Below, piece by piece: positions 44,290 through 55,903 of a stretch of DNA of 64,000 bases. The position numbers and the translations under genes were made by a program. Numbering within the stretch: position 1 is the stretch's first letter; each line of letters begins with the position of its first letter. Source of the stretch: Sabellastarte sp. h YS-2021 (lineage: Eukaryota > Annelida > Polychaeta > Sabellida > Sabellidae). The stretch is taken from positions 95,268,537-95,332,536 of the forward strand of contig OZ024936.1 in assembly GCA_964017235.1 (NCBI GenBank), read 5' to 3'. Under the pieces are notes generated by a model that worked only from the letters and a program-made list of their open reading frames with translations, made no database searches and was not told the DNA's origin.

Positions 44290-47200
44290 AAAACTCTTAA
44301 TTCAAGGTCATCCACGGAGTGCCAAAGTAACCCACATAGTGGACTTTAAAGGTGCCTATGTCTCCCTTATTATTGGTCCTAGAGGTTTGCAATATAAACC
44401 AACCTATAGGAAATCATGTGCCTTGAATCTTTTGATGTGGTCAGATTGGACCTTGGACCCCTCCTTCAAGGTCAAACGAGGATAGCCAAACTTAAAAGTG
44501 CTTATAACTGACTTATTATTGGTCCTAGAGGTTTGGGATGGCAAAGCAATTCATAGGAAATCATGGGCTGGGAATCTTTTGATGGGGTCAGATTTGACCT
44601 TGGACCCCTCCTTCAAGGTCATACGAGGATAGCCAAAATTAAAAGTGCTTATAACTCACTTAATATTGGTCCTAGAGGTTTGGGATGGTAAACCAACCTA
44701 TAGGAAATCATGGGCTGGGAATTTTCTGGTGTGGTTGGATTTGACCTTGGGCCCTTCCTTCAAGGTCAAACGAGGATAGCCAAACTTAAAAGTAGTTATA
44801 ACTTGCTTATTATTGGTCCTAGAGGTTTGGGATGGTAAACCAACCTATATAAAATCATGGACTGGGAATCTTCTGGTGTGGTCAGATTTGACCTTGGGCC
44901 CCTCCTTCAAGGTCAAACGAGGATAGCCAAAGTTAAAGGTGCGTATAACTTGCTTATTATTGGGCCAAGACACTTGGGATGGTAAACCAACCTATAGGAA
45001 ATCATGAACTGGGAATCGTCTGGTGTGGTCGGATTTGACCTTGGGTCCCTCCTTCAAGGTCAAACGAGTATAGCCAAAGTTAAAAGTGCTTATAACTCGC
45101 TTAATATTGGTCCTGGAGGTTTGGGATGGTAAACCAACCTATAGGAAATCATGGGCTTGGAATCTTCTGTTGTTGTCGGATTTGACCTTGGGCCCTTCGT
45201 TCAAGGTCAAACGAGGATAGCCAAATTTAAAAGTGCTTAGAACTCGCTTATTATTGGTCCTAGAGGTTTGGGATGGCAAAACAACTCACAGGAAATCATG
45301 GGCTGGGAATCTTTTGATGTGGTCAGATTTGACCTTGGACCCCTCCTTCAAGGTCATACAAGGATAGCCAAAATTAAAAGTGCTTATAACTCCTTCCTTC
45401 AAGGTCAAACGAGGATAGCCAAACTTAAAAGTGCTTAGAACTCGCTTATTATTGGTCCTAGAGGTTTGGGATGGCAAAACAACTCATAGGAAATTATGGG
45501 CCTGGAATCTTTTGATGTGGTCAGATTTGACCTTGGACCCCTCCTTCAAGGTCATACAAGGATAGCCAAAATTAAAAGTGCTTATAACTCCCTTAATATT
45601 GGTCCTAGAGGTTTGGGATGGTAAACCAACATATACAAAATCATGGACTGAGAATCTTCCGGTGTGGTTGGATTTGACCTTGGGCCCTTCCTTCAATGTC
45701 AAACAAGGATAGCCAAACTTAAAAGTGCTTATAACTCACTTATTATTGGTCTAAGAGGTTTGGGATGGTAAACCAACCTATATAAAATCATGGACTGGGA
45801 ATCTTCTGGTGTGGTTGGATTTGATCTTGGGCCCTTCCTTCAAGATCAAACGAGGATAGCCAAAGTTAAAGGTGCGTATAACTTGCTTTTTACTGGGCCA
45901 AGACACTTGGGATGGTAAACCAACCTATTGGAAATCATGAACTGGGAACTTCTGGTGTGGTCGGATTTGACCTTGGGTCCCTCCTTCAAGGTCAACCGAG
46001 TATAGCCAAAGTTAAAAGTGCTTATAACTCGCTTATTATTGGCTCTAGACATTTGGGATGGTAAACCAACTTATAGGAAATCATGAACTGGGAATCGTCT
46101 GGTGTGGTCGGATTTGACCTTGGGTCCCTCCTTCAAGGTCAAACGAGGATAGCCAAAGTTAAAGGTGCGTATAACTTGCTTATTATTGGGCCAAGACACT
46201 TGGGATGGTAAACCAACCTATAGGAAATCATGAACTGGGAATCGTCTGGTGTGGTCGGATTTGACCTTGGGTCCCTCCTTCAAGGTCAAACGAGTATAGC
46301 CAAAGTTAAAAGTGCTTATAACTCGCTTAATATTGGTCCTGGAGGTTTGGGATGGTAAACCAACCTATAGGAAATCATGGGCTTGGAATCTTCTGTTGTT
46401 GTCGGATTTGACCTTGGGCCCTTCGTTCAAGGTCAAACGAGGATAGCCAAATTTAAAAGTGCTTAGAACTCGCTTATTATTGGTCCTAGAGGTTTGGGAT
46501 GGCAAAACAACTCACAGGAAATCATGGGCTGGGAATCTTTTGATGTGGTCAGATTTGACCTTGGACCCCTCCTTCAAGGTCATACAAGGATAGCCAAAAT
46601 TAAAAGTGCTTATAACTCCTTCCTTCAAGGTCAAACGAGGATAGCCAAACTTAAAAGTGCTTAGAACTCGCTTATTATTGGTCCTAGAGGTTTGGGATGG
46701 CAAAACAACTCATAGGAAATTATGGGCCTGGAATCTTTTGATGTGGTCAGATTTGACCTTGGACCCCTCCTTCAAGGTCATACAAGGATAGCCAAAATTA
46801 AAAGTGCTTATAACTCCCTTAATATTGGTCCTAGAGGTTTGGGATGGTAAACCAACATATACAAAATCATGGACTGAGAATCTTCCGGTGTGGTTGGATT
46901 TGACCTTGGGCCCTTCCTTCAATGTCAAACAAGGATAGCCAAACTTAAAAGTGCTTATAACTCACTTATTATTGGTCTAAGAGGTTTGGGATGGTAAACC
47001 AACCTATATAAAATCATGGACTGGGAATCTTCTGGTGTGGTTGGATTTGATCTTGGGCCCTTCCTTCAAGATCAAACGAGGATAGCCAAAGTTAAAGGTG
47101 CGTATAACTTGCTTTTTACTGGGCCAAGACACTTGGGATGGTAAACCAACCTATAGGAAATCATGAACTGGGAACTTCTGGTGTGGTCGGATTTGACCTT

Positions 47201-47655
47201 GGGTCCCTCCTTCAAGGTCAACCGAGTATAGCCAAAGTTAAAAGTGCTTATAACTCGCTTATTATTGGCTCTAGACATTTGGGATGGTAAACCAACTTAT
47301 AGGAAATCATGGGCTGGGAATCTTTTGATGTGGTCAGATTTGATCTTGGACCCCTCCTTCAAGGTCTTACGAGGATAGCCAAACTTAAAAGTGTTTATAA
47401 CTTGCTTATTATTGGTCCTAGAGGTTTGCAATGTGAAACCACCTTATAGGACATCATGGGCTGGGAATCTTCTGATGTGGTCAGATTTGACCTTGAGCCC
47501 CTCCTTCAAGGTCAAATGAGGACAGCCAAACTTAAAAGGCTTTAAAACTAATTTATTATTGATCCTAGAGGTTTGCAATGCGAAACCAACTTGCAGGATA
47601 TTGTGGGCTGGGTATCTTCTGATGTCAGATTTGACCTTTGGCCCTTCCTTCAAGG
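44290..47655 (+). repeat. ~147-bp tandem array, about 22 units
   Basis: Units hold GGTTTGGGATGGTAAACCAA, GAAATCATGGGCTGGGAATC, GATTTGACCTTGGGCCC, CTTCAAGGTCAAACGAGGA and CTTATAACTCGCTTATTATT. A 1226-bp higher-order segment is duplicated almost perfectly (about 44910-46081 and 46136-47307), and a 50-bp partial unit (about 45385 and 46611) is shared by both. Minus-strand open frames of 60-110 codons here repeat with the units and are not genes. Confidence 0.92.
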
Positions 47656-47708
47656 TCAAATGATGTTCACTGGCTTTGGTGAGTTGTGTTTCCAGTAGAT
47701 ACAGATTT

Positions 47709-47726
47709 GCATCGGTTCTCCGATGC
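47709..47726 (+). other. 3' hairpin of Helitron-like copy 1
   Basis: GCATCGG and CCGATGC form a perfect 7-bp stem with a TTCT loop, followed by ACATGT and the terminal CTAG. This is the signal expected near the 3' end of Helitrons. Copy 2 has the same hairpin with one mismatch and one wobble (48702-48719). Confidence 0.8.
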
Positions 47727-47736
47727 ACATGTCTAG

Positions 47737-47855
47737 TTAACTTTTGGGAAGTAAAATATTCCCTAAATAACAAAATATGTCAAAATATTTTTTCTTGCAT
47801 ATGAATTAATTTGTAAATCTCTTGAAAAAATGAAATCTTGATGTTAACATTTGTA
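47737..47855. other. Short unique spacer between Helitron-like copies
   Basis: 119 bp of AT-rich sequence between the two same-strand elements; no feature. Confidence 0.5.
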
Positions 47856-48730
47856 TCCACTGGATGCATCCAGTAGTTGCTTTGGTTTAGCGTTCGCTAC
47901 GACGCTGCCGCCATGTGTAGAGAGATTTTTGACGTTAACACTCTCAGCAGAAAACTACACCAGCTAGCTTCACCAAATTTGCAGGATATCTTCATCAGGA
48001 GGTAAGTTTTTCAGGGACTAAAATTAGCCTCATTCTGAAAAACAAGATGGCTGCTGTGGGCATTTCTTTGAAAATTATCTACCTTTTTCTACTGGCTGAT
48101 TCTCATAAGTAGAAGGTTGAATTTCTTCATAGGTGATATGTATAACAGATATATATGTCATCTACTACCTTGCAGACATTTGACCATGAAGCTTCTCATT
48201 CAAGGTCATCCACAGAATTCCAAAGTACCCCATGTAGCGGACTTTAAAAGTGGCTATATCTCCCTTATTATTGGTCCTAGAGGTTTGCAATGTGAAACTA
48301 ACCTATAGGAAAACATGGGCTGGGAATCTTCTGATGCAGTCAGGTTTGACCTTGGATCCCTCCTTTAAGGTCAAACAAGGACAACCAAACTTAAAAATGC
48401 TTATAATTTGCTTATTATTGGTTCTAGAGGTTTGCAATGTGAAACCAACTTCTAGGAAATCATGGGCTGGGAATCTTTTGATGTGGTCAGATTTGACCTT
48501 TAACCCCTCCTTTAAGGTCAAACAAGGACAACCAAACTTAAAAGTGCTTATAGTTCACTTATTATTGGTCCTAGAGGTTTGTAATGTGAAACTAACTAAT
48601 AGGAAGTCATATTTTTCAGATTTTTATCTTTGGCCCCTCCTTCAAGGTCAAACAATGGTTCACTGGCTTTGGTGAGTTGTCTTTCCTGTTCATGCAAATT
48701 TGCATCAGTTCTTCGATGCGCTAGGTCTAG
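47856..48730 (+). mobile_element. Helitron-like non-autonomous element with tandem core, copy 2
   Basis: It starts TCCACTGGATGCATCCAGTA after an A at 47855 and ends CTAG (48727-48730) followed by T. The left part is similar to copy 1 (GTTTAGCGTTCGCTACGACG, AGAGAGATTTTTGACGTTAA). The core has only about three 147-bp units and the right end is TCACTGGCTTTGGTGAGTTG. The hairpin before the CTAG is imperfect. Different core copy number with the same ends indicates that the array expands or contracts within the element. Confidence 0.82.
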
Positions 48731-48779
48731 TTCATATTCTTTTTCCATTTGTATTGTTCACTTCAGTACAAGTACCTCA

Positions 48780-49020
48780 TGGCCTCATGGGGGCCACGGT
48801 GGCAGAGTGGTAACATTCTCGCCTCCCACCTCTGAGGCCGGGGTTCGGTTCCCGGCACGGCCTCAAGTGGGAAAGCTGGTAGTTGCTTGCTGTTGGTCGG
48901 CAGTTTACAGTACAGAACCCTGACGAACTGTATGTACTGGTTTCCTCTGCCCTTCCAACTACCCGTCGTGACATGACCTGTACAGTGTTGAAAGTGATGT
49001 AAAACACCAAATAAATAAAT
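48780..49020 (+). mobile_element. Full-length tRNA-derived SINE
   Basis: The head GGTGGCAGAGTGGTAAC (A box) and GGGGTTCGGTTCCCGGC (B box) are spaced as in a tRNA. The body follows with TGGTAGTTGCTTGC, CAGTTTACAGTACAGAACC, GGTTTCCTCTGCCCTTCCAA and GTACAGTGTTGAAAGTGATG, then the tail (AAATA)n. The 12-bp target duplication ACAAGTACCTCA is present at 48768-48779 and 49021-49032. Transcription by RNA polymerase III from the internal A/B boxes is family knowledge. It is the best reference copy in the window. Confidence 0.95.
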
Positions 49021-49032
49021 ACAAGTACCTCA

Positions 49033-50569
49033 CATTTATGTTCTTAATACAAACTAAATTACACCTTGTTATAATTTGTTGAACATTAGAACACAGAAAA
49101 ATACAAGTAATTTTAAATACATGTTGAGCATTTATGCAAGATTACCTAACCAACAGTAAGAGAAGTGTCAAGTTAGTCCAGTCAGCTCTGAGCTGACCAA
49201 TGAGAAGACTTCTTTACACTTGGTGTTAACTACTAACTACACAGAATAATATAGAGGGATTCATTATTTACATAACAAATAAGCTAGTACCAAAAGACAT
49301 TTTGTTTCTGATAGCTGGCTGCCACGTTTGTGGTGTACACAGAAACTGTGAAATTTGGGAGATTAAATGTGGCATGTTTTGACCATAAAAACATCTGGGG
49401 ACTGTGATATTGAACAGAGTTTAATATTTGATTCCAGATGCTACACCTAGCTTGTGGATCTAGTAGATCTAGGTTAAAACAGTATGAACTTGATATAATA
49501 TAAACAAAGTAATGAGAGTTTAATGAGGGGCGTTTGGGGTTGCCTATGTACAGAAATGATGAATGTAAATTTTACCAAAGTGTAAACTAAACCTGTGAAG
49601 CTGTGCAGTACTATGAGATAAAGTTATACAGCATAAAATAATGGAAATAACTGACTTCATAAAAATGATAATAAATAACAGTTTACTGATTTCTTAATTC
49701 ACAACACAAGGTCATACATGCTAGCACTGTTGAAAAGTGATTAGGATTGAGGTTAAACATCAAAGAATTCTATTTTTCATATAGTATTAAAAAATCTCTG
49801 AGATATCTACAATGTAGCATTTTTGCAAAAATTAGTTAGGCTTTTTAAATGCTATTATAAAACCTAAAATAATCACGTTTTCAATTACCGGTTCCCAAAT
49901 ATTCTTTGCGGATTTCGTTATTTATACAAAAATGAATGCAAAACCAGTTATGAGTTTATCGTTCACACCACTAAAATAAAGCAAAGGGCTATTACATATA
50001 CGTTCCAGAACGAAATTAATAAATGAAGATGAGACAGCCTCAACATTATTCCTAGGAGTTGCACAACAGGGACAAGAGAACAATGTTATTAGTAAAATAT
50101 AGGCAGAATATGGGCATGTCATTAGTGTGACAATGAAATCCAGACCAAAATTTATAAGGCTATAAGAGTATGGTATCTAGTAAATATCTTGGAGGTATAC
50201 AGTTTCCACAGATATCAAATAACCACAAGCAACTCTGTGAAAGCCCTTTTTGTCAAGTAGAGGCCTTAGATGTTGTGCATAATTATTATAATTATCCATA
50301 CAAATGCCCCCTCCCTGTTAATCGCCCCCATCGTCTCTACCTTTGCAAAGTTCATATATCGGGGTTTTACATCCCTCTCAACAGCCAACACCTTTGCGAT
50401 TCCAGGATTCCAAAAAAAAAGATGTTTTAGTACTTCTCCAATTGAATACCGCTTATTCTATTGAATACCGTTGATTTTTTATTTGTAATCGTACCCCCCT
50501 CCCTTTTAAAAAATACTTTTATAAGAATAAATATGAATCCCCACCAGACGAACTTATTAATTTTTAGGT
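49033..50569. other. No gene recognised
   Basis: AT-rich sequence. Small features only: TAGATCTAGTAGATCTAGG-like palindromic text near 49460 and runs of A/T. The frames present are short and unrelated to known proteins. Confidence 0.35.
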
Positions 50570-51190
50570 TTGTTTGGGGGTGGATTGTGTGAAATGAAGC
50601 CGCCATTAAGATTGATGTGTCAGACGTCCATTAACTTGACACTTCTGCTGATCCATTTGAAAGGGTGGCAGGAAACCACCAAGGCTAGGTTGCTTTTGAA
50701 ACTGGTGCCAGTCGGTGCATCCGTCTGTCCATCAACTTTTTTGTTTTTGGACTCTAACCTGATAATGCTTCTGCCAATCAATTTGAAATTTGACACCACC
50801 TAGGTTAGGTTGTTTTTGAAATTTTTGCGAGACAGTATGTCTGTCTGTCCATAAACATTTTGGTTTCTGAATCTCAAAGATGATTCTGCTGACATATTTG
50901 AAATTCGACAGAATGGTAGGGCACCATCTATGCTAGGCTGCTTTTGAAATTAGTGCCAGTCAGTGCATCTGTCTGTCTGAGTGTCTGTCCTTAAACATTG
51001 TGGTATTTCCGATTCTAACTCTGAAACACTGCTGCCGATCATTTTGAAATTAGACAGGGTAGTAGGGCACTACTTGGGCTAGGTTGCTTTTGAAATTGGT
51101 GCCAGTCAGTGCATACGTCCGTCAATGCATCTGTCCATAAACATTTACATTTCTGGACTCAAACTCAGACGCTTCCGCCATTAATTTTAA
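50570..51190 (+). repeat. Tandem repeat of 120-150 bp with CTGTCTGTCCATAAAC
   Basis: At least four units carry GTGCCAGTCAGTGCAT, CTGTCTGTCCATAAACATT, 'TTGAAATTNGACAG' and GGCTAGGTTGCTTTTGAAA. The phrase marks lie near 50723, 50843, 50983 and 51131. The units are diverged and non-coding. Confidence 0.65.
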
Positions 51191-52439
51191 CCGAATAAGC
51201 AATGATAACCATTTTGTCATTTTACTAGAGCAATTTTCTTAAAAAATTGAACAAGATAGGGCAATTTCAAATAAATTTCGACCCGCTAGGGCTCTGCAAA
51301 ATGTTCATCATATGTGCATCATATGTCAAAAATCAAGTTTTACATGTTTGGGTGCCCTGGGGTCACATGATCCCAAAATCGAATTTTTTATAAGATTTGA
51401 TAATATCTTGAAAACGGAAAGGCGTCTACTGTGCATCATATGTAAAAAAATCAACTTTTTTCATATTTGTCATATATATGTGAAATTAGGGCAAGATCGG
51501 TAGCATGTTTTCCATTTCAGTACCTCGCCAGTGCAAAACTGTTCAAATTCTGGGATTCCAAAGAGAGTTGTCTCTTAGTACATCACCATTTAAATAGGTC
51601 TGCTGGCAGGTGTGAAAACAAAAACATCGCAGTCCTACTCAAGAAAATCGCTAAATAAAGTCATCAAATACACAAAAATATGGGAAAAAACTTTGTAATT
51701 TCTTCAGATTGTGGGTTTGTTCCTAATATTTAATGTTTTTCCACAATAATATGTGTTGACAATCAAGATTATTATTATTATTATTATTTATTATTATTAT
51801 TTCAGTAAAATGGTCTCAATACTGACATACCAGTGTTACCAACACTGCCCTGTGTGAAATATCAACTTTTTTTCCATATTTTGGCATCCTAGTGCTCACA
51901 TGAACCAAAATCATCTTTTTACATGATTAAAAAGATACATTGTTACCTTTGCAAAAGCATGCAATGGGGTACGGTGAAACTACATTTTAAAGGTTACTGA
52001 AACACTAATTCTGAGGACTGAAAGGGCTTAAAGTCATCCCAACAGGTTTAAAAAACTAAAAAACGGCACCGATTACTCACCCTCTGACAACCAACCCAAA
52101 TTCGAATAATCGCGAGATTTAGTACCTACCATTAGAAGTCTTGTGTAAACAAACTGTCGATTACGGAAATGAAACTTTTGAAGAAAAACGTTTTCAAGCA
52201 AACACAACTTTGATATTTTGTGACAGAAATGCTGAAATGTAGCATATTTTACACAAATGTTTCATTACGTGGGCAATAATACAATACGTCGCGAGGAACT
52301 GAGTATTTAAAATGGACTCGAATACTAGCCAAGATCAACTCATCTATCGAGGCTTGAGTAACCGTTCGCAGCCCTAATAAATACTCATTAAATTAGGAGA
52401 TAAAGTCATTTTGTTCTTATAATTTTATGTACACCAATT
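51191..52439. other. No gene; includes an (ATT)n microsatellite
   Basis: A short repeat of CATCATATGTAAAAAAATCA-like text occurs at about 51305 and 51433. An (ATT)n microsatellite lies at 51769-51802. Otherwise no feature was recognised. Confidence 0.45.
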
Positions 52440-53035
52440 ATAAACTTCCTACACCTTACAGTTTCTGAAATATATACTCCGGACAAGATTCTATAGGTCG
52501 AGGTTACTACGGCAGGGTCAAAGGTCAAATCAAGGTCACACCATGATGTTCCACACCTACACCCTCTAACCAATGTCCCTGCCAAAAATCAACTTCCTAC
52601 ACTTTACGATTTCCGAGATATAGCCCTGACAAGATTTTATAGCTCAAGATCACTACAACAAGGTCAAAGATCAAATCAGGGTCACACCATGATGTTGCAC
52701 ACCTACAACCCCCTAACCAATGTCCCTACCAAGTGTCAATTGCTACACCTTATGCTTTCCTAGACATAACCCGGACAAGATTTTCAAAATCAAGGTCACT
52801 ACAGCAAGGTCAGAGGTCAAATCAAAGTCACGCCATGATGTTGCACACCTACAAGCCTTAACCAATGTCTCTACCAAGTATCAACCTCCAGCACCTTATG
52901 GTTTGTGAGATACAGTCTGGACAAATTTTTTCCTGTCACTCACTAAACCGCCCTCCGGCACGCCTGCCCACCCATCCAGACAGCATGGGTAAAAACAATA
53001 CCCCGACAGTCCTTAAGGGCTGTGAGGTAAAAAAT
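52440..53035 (-). repeat. ~150-bp tandem repeat, inverted relative of 37461-37924
   Basis: About three units contain CACCATGATGTTGCACACCT, CTAACCAATGTCCCTACCAA and AGATATAGCCCTGACAAGAT, and the array ends with ACAGCATGGGTAAAAACAAT and ACAGTCCTTAAGGGCTGT. On the minus strand this reads like the array at 37461. Confidence 0.7.
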
Positions 53036-53849
53036 GAATAAATTCAATCAGTATGAGCCAGTTAAGAATAGACTGTGGTTGCCTTGGAAGGCAGGATACA
53101 TTGTCATGTGATCATATTGGTGATCAGATATTCGATATCAGTTGAGATCATGGATATCCGTTGAGATCATCAATTATATTGTGTAACGTATTACATGAAC
53201 CGTATTACATAATCCCATTTGATTATGTTATGACAACCCATTGTCTTGTATATTAGTGACAAAAATAGTAATCCATTAGAATTTTTGTTTGTGTTGAAGA
53301 TGAATTAAGTTATATAATTATATTGATATATTTTCATCTATCTTTAAGAAAAAAACTCAAGGTCAAGGAAACTCAATTTGCCATATATTCTCACCAAAAT
53401 CAGAAATGTGTCAGTGTTAAATGGCACAGGGAAACGTAAACAAAAACATAAATTTCTGTTGACATTTGTGTTTCTCTTCCCATGACTGTGTGAGACAGCC
53501 CTTGGAAAGGCTACTGAAGTGTGAAGCAACACAGATAAACTACACAGCATTCAGTATTTTTGCAGGTTGCAGGGTTTGGAGATTATTTTGGAGAGTGAAC
53601 CCAAGGAACACTGATCCCAGCACAGATTTAAACAAACATTAGCCAGTACTTGTTTACACATGGAAGTAATTAAAACAGTTCAGCATGTGGTCTCAGGTCA
53701 GATTCCCCTTTGAGATTCACTGATCAGTCGTAGGAAAATCTGCATCTCTCTAGCCCAAAAAATGGGTGATCCTCCTCTCCTACCCACCCTGTAATGTTTA
53801 TCCAGATGCCATGAGTGTGAAAAGTGAAGAATGATTAACATGCTATTAA
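53036..53849. other. No gene recognised
   Basis: Short local repeats (GTTGAGATCAT twice at about 53140-53170; CGTATTACAT twice at about 53187-53211) and AT-rich sequence only. Confidence 0.35.
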
Positions 53850-54329
53850 CCTTTTCGCTACCATGTATGTTGACTAGTAGTCGACATCAATGTGTATTAC
53901 AAGGGACCATGTCTGTCGACCAAGGGTCGACGGCAATAATATATATTTCTTCTTTCCCTTCAGTGTACTGTTATACATTTTCTTTGGTGTATCAGTATTA
54001 AACCGATTTTTTAAGTATTTTATATGAAAATTATGCTATATTTTAAAAAATAATTCACCATTTCACCTATTTTAACTGGTTTCTGTAGATATTGCCGTAT
54101 TTACAGCATATAGCTGCATATTGTTTACTTGTGGTTATTTTTATTTGGGGAATTCCCACGAATTTTCCCATTCGACTTTCATCAATTCCTAATGAAATAT
54201 GCCGAAAAATACCGCAAATAACGTGTATAAGGTAGTCAGTTATTATTTTACTTCATTGGCGCTTCTGACGTGATATGACGTCATATGGCTACAGTCCCAT
54301 AGAATAATGTTCCTTCAGTAGCGAAAGGG
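53850..54329 (+). mobile_element. piggyBac-like MITE, copy 1
   Basis: It starts CCTTTTCGCTACCATGTATG and ends CAGTAGCGAAAGGG, flanked by TTAA at 53846-53849 and 54330-54333. Terminal CCC...GGG with TTAA target sites is the piggyBac signature. Inside lie GTCGACCAAGGGTCGAC (a palindrome), TATTAAACCGATTTTTTAAG, ATATAGCTGCATATTGTTTA and TGACGTGATATGACGTCATA. 480 bp, no coding. Same orientation as 60802-61281. Confidence 0.9.
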
Positions 54330-54398
54330 TTAAAATCTGATAAAATGGGTGGGTTTCTGTGTTTGTTCAGTCCAGAAGCTTTTCCAGCTATTTCATTT

Positions 54399-55059
54399 AT
54401 ATTACCTCCCACCAAAATAATTTTGTTTGTGATTATGTTTGTCTGCGATCATGATAACTCCAAAAGTAATGAAGGAACTTTTATGAAATATTTAAGTGGG
54501 TAGGACCTAGCCAAAGGAAGATGTGATCATGTTGAAGCCAAACTTGAGATTTCACCAATTTTAAGATTGTTGCAAGCCCAACTTGGGATCCTAAGTTTGT
54601 CTACCAATCTTAAGATTGGCTGGGATAGGCTAGCCCACCTTAAGATTGCCTAGCTCATCTTAAGAGATATTATTAATAGCTCCTTTTAATTAAATCTTGC
54701 AAGCAACACTAAGTTTTGAAGAAAAAGTTCTATGGGAAAAGTTTATAAGAATGATTTTTCTTGTATATGTCATGAGTATACAGCACATAAGTAAATTCAA
54801 CACAATATGAATTTGGCATTAAGTCCCCATTTGCAATCTTTTACAAACTATGGGTAATTAGATATATGTTATGTACAAGTTGAGAAATCTGTACAAGTTG
54901 CAACTTGTACAAGCTCCATATTTATCAGTTGAGAAATGTATTTTAATTAATTTATGCTTTAAAATTCATAAAATCAACATATCCAATCTTCATGAATAAC
55001 AAATTTACTGTAAATTACAACACCTTTTTCAATGCATATCTTTATCTTATTTTAAAAGT
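54399..55059. repeat. Decayed CCTCC-type repeat and CTTAAGATTG cluster
   Basis: ACCTCCCACCAAAATAATTT with GATCATGATAACTCCAAAAG and GAAGGAACTTTTATGAAA resembles the 27411 family but is diverged. At 54545-54665 the phrase CTTAAGATTG recurs about four times, one inside the palindrome CAATCTTAAGATTG. The rest (54670-55059) is AT-rich with no feature. Confidence 0.45.
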
Positions 55060-55445
55060 TTGAGTCACACTGGCCCACCTGAAGCCTGCATCTGACTTTG
55101 GGTTGGCGGAGGCATTTTTCAATAATAAGCAAGATGAAGCACTTTTAAGTTTGGCTACCCTCATTTGACCTTGAAGCAGGGGCCCAAGGTCAAATCTGAC
55201 CACATTAGAAGATTTGCAGCCCATGATTTCCTGTAGGTTCCTCTAGGACCAATTATAAGTGAGTTATAAGCACCTTTAACTTTGGCTATCATTTGACCTT
55301 GAAGCAGGGGCCCAAGGTTAAATCTGACCACATCAAAAGATTCACAGTCCACAGTATTAATAAGTAAGGAATGGACAAAAATATACAGAGTTTTGCTTGT
55401 GATGCTCACACTTGGCTTGTGTGCGTCTTGAAATCTTACCACATC
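55060..55445 (-). repeat. Diverged Helitron core units, minus strand
   Basis: TTTGACCTTGAAGCAGGGGC, CCAAGGTCAAATCTGACCAC, GATTTCCTGTAGGTTCCTCT and AGGACCAATTATAAGTGAGT read on the minus strand as the ~147-bp units at 44290. About two and a half units are left, without Helitron termini. Confidence 0.65.
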
Positions 55446-55654
55446 AAATGCAAGCAAGTGCATGTTTTGTTTTGTTTACAAATGGGCTTCCATGCATAAG
55501 GTCTATACTGCTCTCATGAAATAGAGTGATAAATACTAAATGCTAACTTTATAAATTATTACAATCTGTTTGGAATACTCATATGCTAAAAAGATCATAC
55601 AAGCCAAATCTATGCATGAACAGTTTGATATTGGAAATTCATGGAACATGTGAA

Positions 55655-55891
55655 TTTTATTTATTTATTTGGGGTTTTACGTCGCTTTCAACACTGTACA
55701 GGTCATATCACGACGGGTAGTTGGAAGGGCAGAGGAAACCAGTACATAGAGTTCGCTAGGGTTGTGTACTGTAAACTGCCGACCAACGGCAAGCAACTAC
55801 CAGCTTTCCCACTTAAGGCCGTCACAGGGATCGAACCCCCGACCTCACAGGTGGGAGGCGAGAGTGTTACCACTCTGCCACCGTGGCCCCT
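55655..55891 (-). mobile_element. tRNA-derived SINE, full length (minus)
   Basis: It is the reverse complement of the 48780 family: tail TTTTATTTATTTATTTGGGG at the left, body with CTGTACTGTAAACTGCC-like text, B box (GGGATCGAACCCCCGACCTC) and A box (GAGTGTTACCACTCTGCC) at the right. The 12-bp duplication GGAACATGTGAA flanks it at 55643-55654 and 55892-55903. Any open frames in it are incidental. Confidence 0.95.
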
Positions 55892-55903
55892 GGAACATGT
55901 GAA

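Larger units (their letters stand above)
43964..47736 (+). mobile_element. Helitron-like non-autonomous element with tandem core, copy 1
   Basis: It begins TCCACCAGATGCCTCCGGTG after an A and ends CTAG followed by T. The hairpin GCATCGG-TTCT-CCGATGC (47709-47726) sits six bases before the CTAG. These are Helitron termini (5' TC, 3' hairpin plus CTRR, insertion between A and T). The first 270 bp (GTTTAGCTTTCGCTATGCCG, AAACAAGATGGCCGCC-type text) and the last 60 bp (CTTTGGTGAGTTGTGTTTCC) recur in copy 2 at 47856-48730. Between them is the ~147-bp tandem array. No Rep/helicase is encoded. Confidence 0.85.

Noticed and set aside
44290-47655. Regular repeats that might suggest a CRISPR array
   Set aside because: Units are contiguous and ~147 bp with no unique spacers, and the window is eukaryotic (spliced MAM exons, SINEs, LINE).
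45286-47773. Several minus-strand open frames with repeated TLKEGSKVKSDHIKRFPAHD sequence
   Set aside because: They are translations of the ~147-bp array. The same peptides recur with each unit and the frames are broken by unit-length differences.
48780-48860. A tRNA gene, from the A and B boxes
   Set aside because: The sequence continues into a SINE body and A-rich tail and has a target duplication; no cloverleaf with acceptor stem was found.
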